From the NCBI GenBank assembly GCA_015478945.1, contig JABUQX010117083.1, forward strand, positions 30,001-40,260: a stretch of DNA of 10,260 bases, read 5' to 3'. This document shows, in pieces, positions 8,932 to 10,260 of this stretch. A program made the translations under genes and the position numbers. The first letter of the stretch is position 1, and each line of letters begins with the position of its first letter. The stretch comes from Trachelipus rathkii. Lineage: Eukaryota; Arthropoda; Malacostraca; Isopoda; Trachelipodidae. The notes beneath the pieces are model-generated. The model made no database searches, was not told the origin of the DNA, and saw only the letters and a program-made list of their open reading frames with translations.

Positions 8932-9108
8932 TTGGAACTAAAAAAAACACTGATAAAAACTTGTAAACGTAGTAATAGTTACAATGAAAAAACCATCGAG
9001 CAAACCAAAACGCCTTCAGAGAAGCAAAAAAAGCTAACAGTATTCTATTATTGGGTACAACAAACGGCAAACCCCCAATTGAAAATTCCCACACTTCACA
9101 GGATTTGT

Positions 9109-9480
9109 ATGTCACCCATATATAATAGTGGCGCTATCACAGGGGAATATGAGAAATAGTAATGGGCTAGCGAGAAAGGAAAGCAGCATTGTACAACAAT
9201 CGATCTGCCCTTCAGAGTATTATCCGATTCAGAATATCAGATAACCGAATCACAACAAAGTGATTTGCTGCAAAAATTATCAATACATGATATCCTTTTA
9301 AATGAAAATATGACAGACAACATCTACAATTGGTTAGAAGTAAAGAATTATCAATGGAGATGGAAAAGACAATTCTAATATTATTATCATCACGAGCAGC
9401 TGGCCCTGCAAATTACCACAAAAGAGCAAGAGACTTCATATTAAGCTCATGCCTACCAGATACTTCAGAGTGGCGAATGA
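9109..9480 (+). CDS. candidate ORF under a TGA-only stop code
   Basis: The frame is free of TGA from 8893 to the TGA at 9478-9480 (195 codons). The first in-frame ATG is at 9109, giving 123 codons. Four TAA/TAG codons would have to be read as sense from that ATG on, a TAG-TAA pair at 9157-9162 and two TAA codons near the 3' end; between 9163 and 9374 there is no stop of any kind. The predicted product is hydrophilic and rich in Gln, Glu, Ser and Tyr; the part before 9109 is Lys- and Thr-rich. The other two frames carry eight TGA codons over the 8893-9480 span. No family is recognised. Alternatives are a chance frame or a pseudogene with four stops. Confidence 0.2.
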
Positions 9481-9677
9481 CCAAATATCTATACTCGAAC
9501 CAAGTAGCAAATTGTAATTCTGGCTTGTAGTTTGTTTTTGTGACCATAGCTGAGAGCAATACTCATAAAGATAAATATTGAAAATGCGTCCGACAAAATA
9601 ATATAAAGCTTACCTATTATGTTTGAGAGAACCTTCTTATCTTACTCTTTCGCGGTACATTTCTATATGGTTTGGGC

Positions 9678-9770
9678 ATGATTGACGGAGTTGATTGTTT
9701 CACCAAGGACAGAAGAAACCAAGATAACTGTCACTTTATACTTAAAAAGGGCTACACATTATCACCATGA
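9678..9770 (+). CDS. 30-codon ORF overlapping the next start (doubtful)
   Basis: ATG to TGA under the standard code, with the frame itself open back to 9627. Its TGA overlaps the ATG of the next frame in an ATGA junction at 9767-9770. The part before the ATG is hydrophobic and the ORF itself is polar, with several Asp, Lys and Arg. It is too short to stand alone, but it could be the front part of the following frame separated by a frameshift. No motif is recognised. Confidence 0.12.
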   Translation: MIDGVDCFTKDRRNQDNCHFILKKGYTLSP

Positions 9771-10069
9771 CACAAATGTGCAACATATTCTTGGACAAGA
9801 ATAGTAGTCCGTTCCCTCAAGTCAGCAACTCCGGCGAACATTACCATCTAATTCCGATCCAACTAAGATATCGTCACCGTATGAACATTCAAACTGAAAG
9901 CGGTCCCAGAGCACCCGACCCATATTTGGTTCCTGAGAATATAGGTCAACCGCACGAAAGAACGCTAACTCACAGATACAAACCAAAGAAAAAGAAACTG
10001 CGTAGAGAGTTTGAATATCTAGACCATAGTGCAGTCGTGGAGCAACACGCTACATTGAGCGAACAATAA
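9767..10069 (+). CDS. 100-codon hydrophilic ORF with a basic cluster
   Basis: ATG to TAA under the standard code. With TGA as the only stop it would extend two more codons, to TGA at 10073-10075. The peptide is polar, with many His, Arg, Pro and Gln, and carries a basic run KPKKKKLRR around residues 72-80 that resembles a nuclear localisation signal or nucleic-acid-binding tail. No signal peptide or membrane segment is seen. No family is recognised. Its ATG overlaps the TGA of the small upstream frame. The region has fewer A/T-only codons than the rest, so stops are less frequent and a frame of this length can still arise by chance. It is the best standard-code candidate in the window. Confidence 0.25.
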   Translation: MTQMCNIFLDKNSSPFPQVSNSGEHYHLIPIQLRYRHRMNIQTESGPRAPDPYLVPENIGQPHERTLTHRYKPKKKKLRREFEYLDHSAVVEQHATLSEQ

Positions 10070-10161
10070 ACGTGACTTAGACTTATATTATAAGAGGTTA
10101 ATATAAACCACATATAATCAATTTTCATTTCTTAATATAATGATCGCGTCAGTATCTCTTT

Positions 10162-10215
10162 TGAAGCCAGTTAAATGTGGAAAGGAGCCCACACATTAAC
10201 GTTAGTGTGAAGCCA
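10162..10215. repeat. TGAAGCCA direct repeats around inverted repeats
   Basis: TGAAGCCA occurs at 10162-10169 and 10208-10215. Between the copies lie AATGTG (10174-10179) complementary to CACATT (10192-10197), and a near-palindrome CACATTAA-CG-TTAGTGTG (10192-10209) with one T/G position. The two foldings compete for the same CACATT. The layout of direct repeats outside inverted repeats resembles a tiny insertion with target-site duplication, but every element is short. Confidence 0.3.
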
Positions 10216-10260
10216 AACGACAACCACTACAATGCAAGTTGCAAAACACCGGGATTACCC

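Noticed and set aside
1..10260. Kinetoplast maxicircle or minicircle, ciliate telomere and CRISPR array
   Set aside because: No conserved minicircle sequence block, no C4A2 or C4A4 telomeric repeat, no regularly spaced repeats and no recognisable mitochondrial protein were seen.

Overview
The window is AT-rich DNA in which I could not recognise a single gene, RNA or mobile element by family. No open frame longer than 119 codons exists under the standard code, no tRNA or rRNA core can be read, and no transposase or conserved organellar protein motif is visible. This argues against an ordinary bacterial or phage region. It fits gene-poor nuclear, germline or organellar DNA of a eukaryote, but the lineage cannot be fixed. 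An assembly or sequence-quality artefact is also possible.

Layout. Positions 1-400 are (TA)n microsatellite. Positions about 401-2160 are strongly purine-biased on the + strand, with G well above C. Positions 2161-2990 have mixed composition and one clean hairpin. Positions about 2991-4850 are G-rich and C-poor; near their end lies a 179-codon frame without TGA, though it holds eight TAA/TAG codons. Positions 4790-5560 are mostly AT with two AAT microsatellites. Positions 5561-8086 are mixed and contain several small hairpins and palindromes, the best being a 44-base stem-loop at 6507-6550. From about 8450 to the end C tends to exceed G. This part holds a second TGA-free frame (8893-9480) and a 100-codon standard-code frame (9767-10069) carrying a lysine/arginine cluster.

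The clearest large-scale structure is the reversal of GC skew: G exceeds C on the left, C exceeds G on the right, and AT-rich DNA lies between. The most testable biological idea is a ciliate-type code (TAA/TAG sense, TGA stop), suggested by two frames free of TGA but carrying TAA/TAG. The evidence is weak. TGA is scarce in AT-rich DNA, and base counts by codon position show no coding signal beyond the absence of TGA itself. All coding calls here are low-confidence candidates, and nothing supports an operon or pathway.
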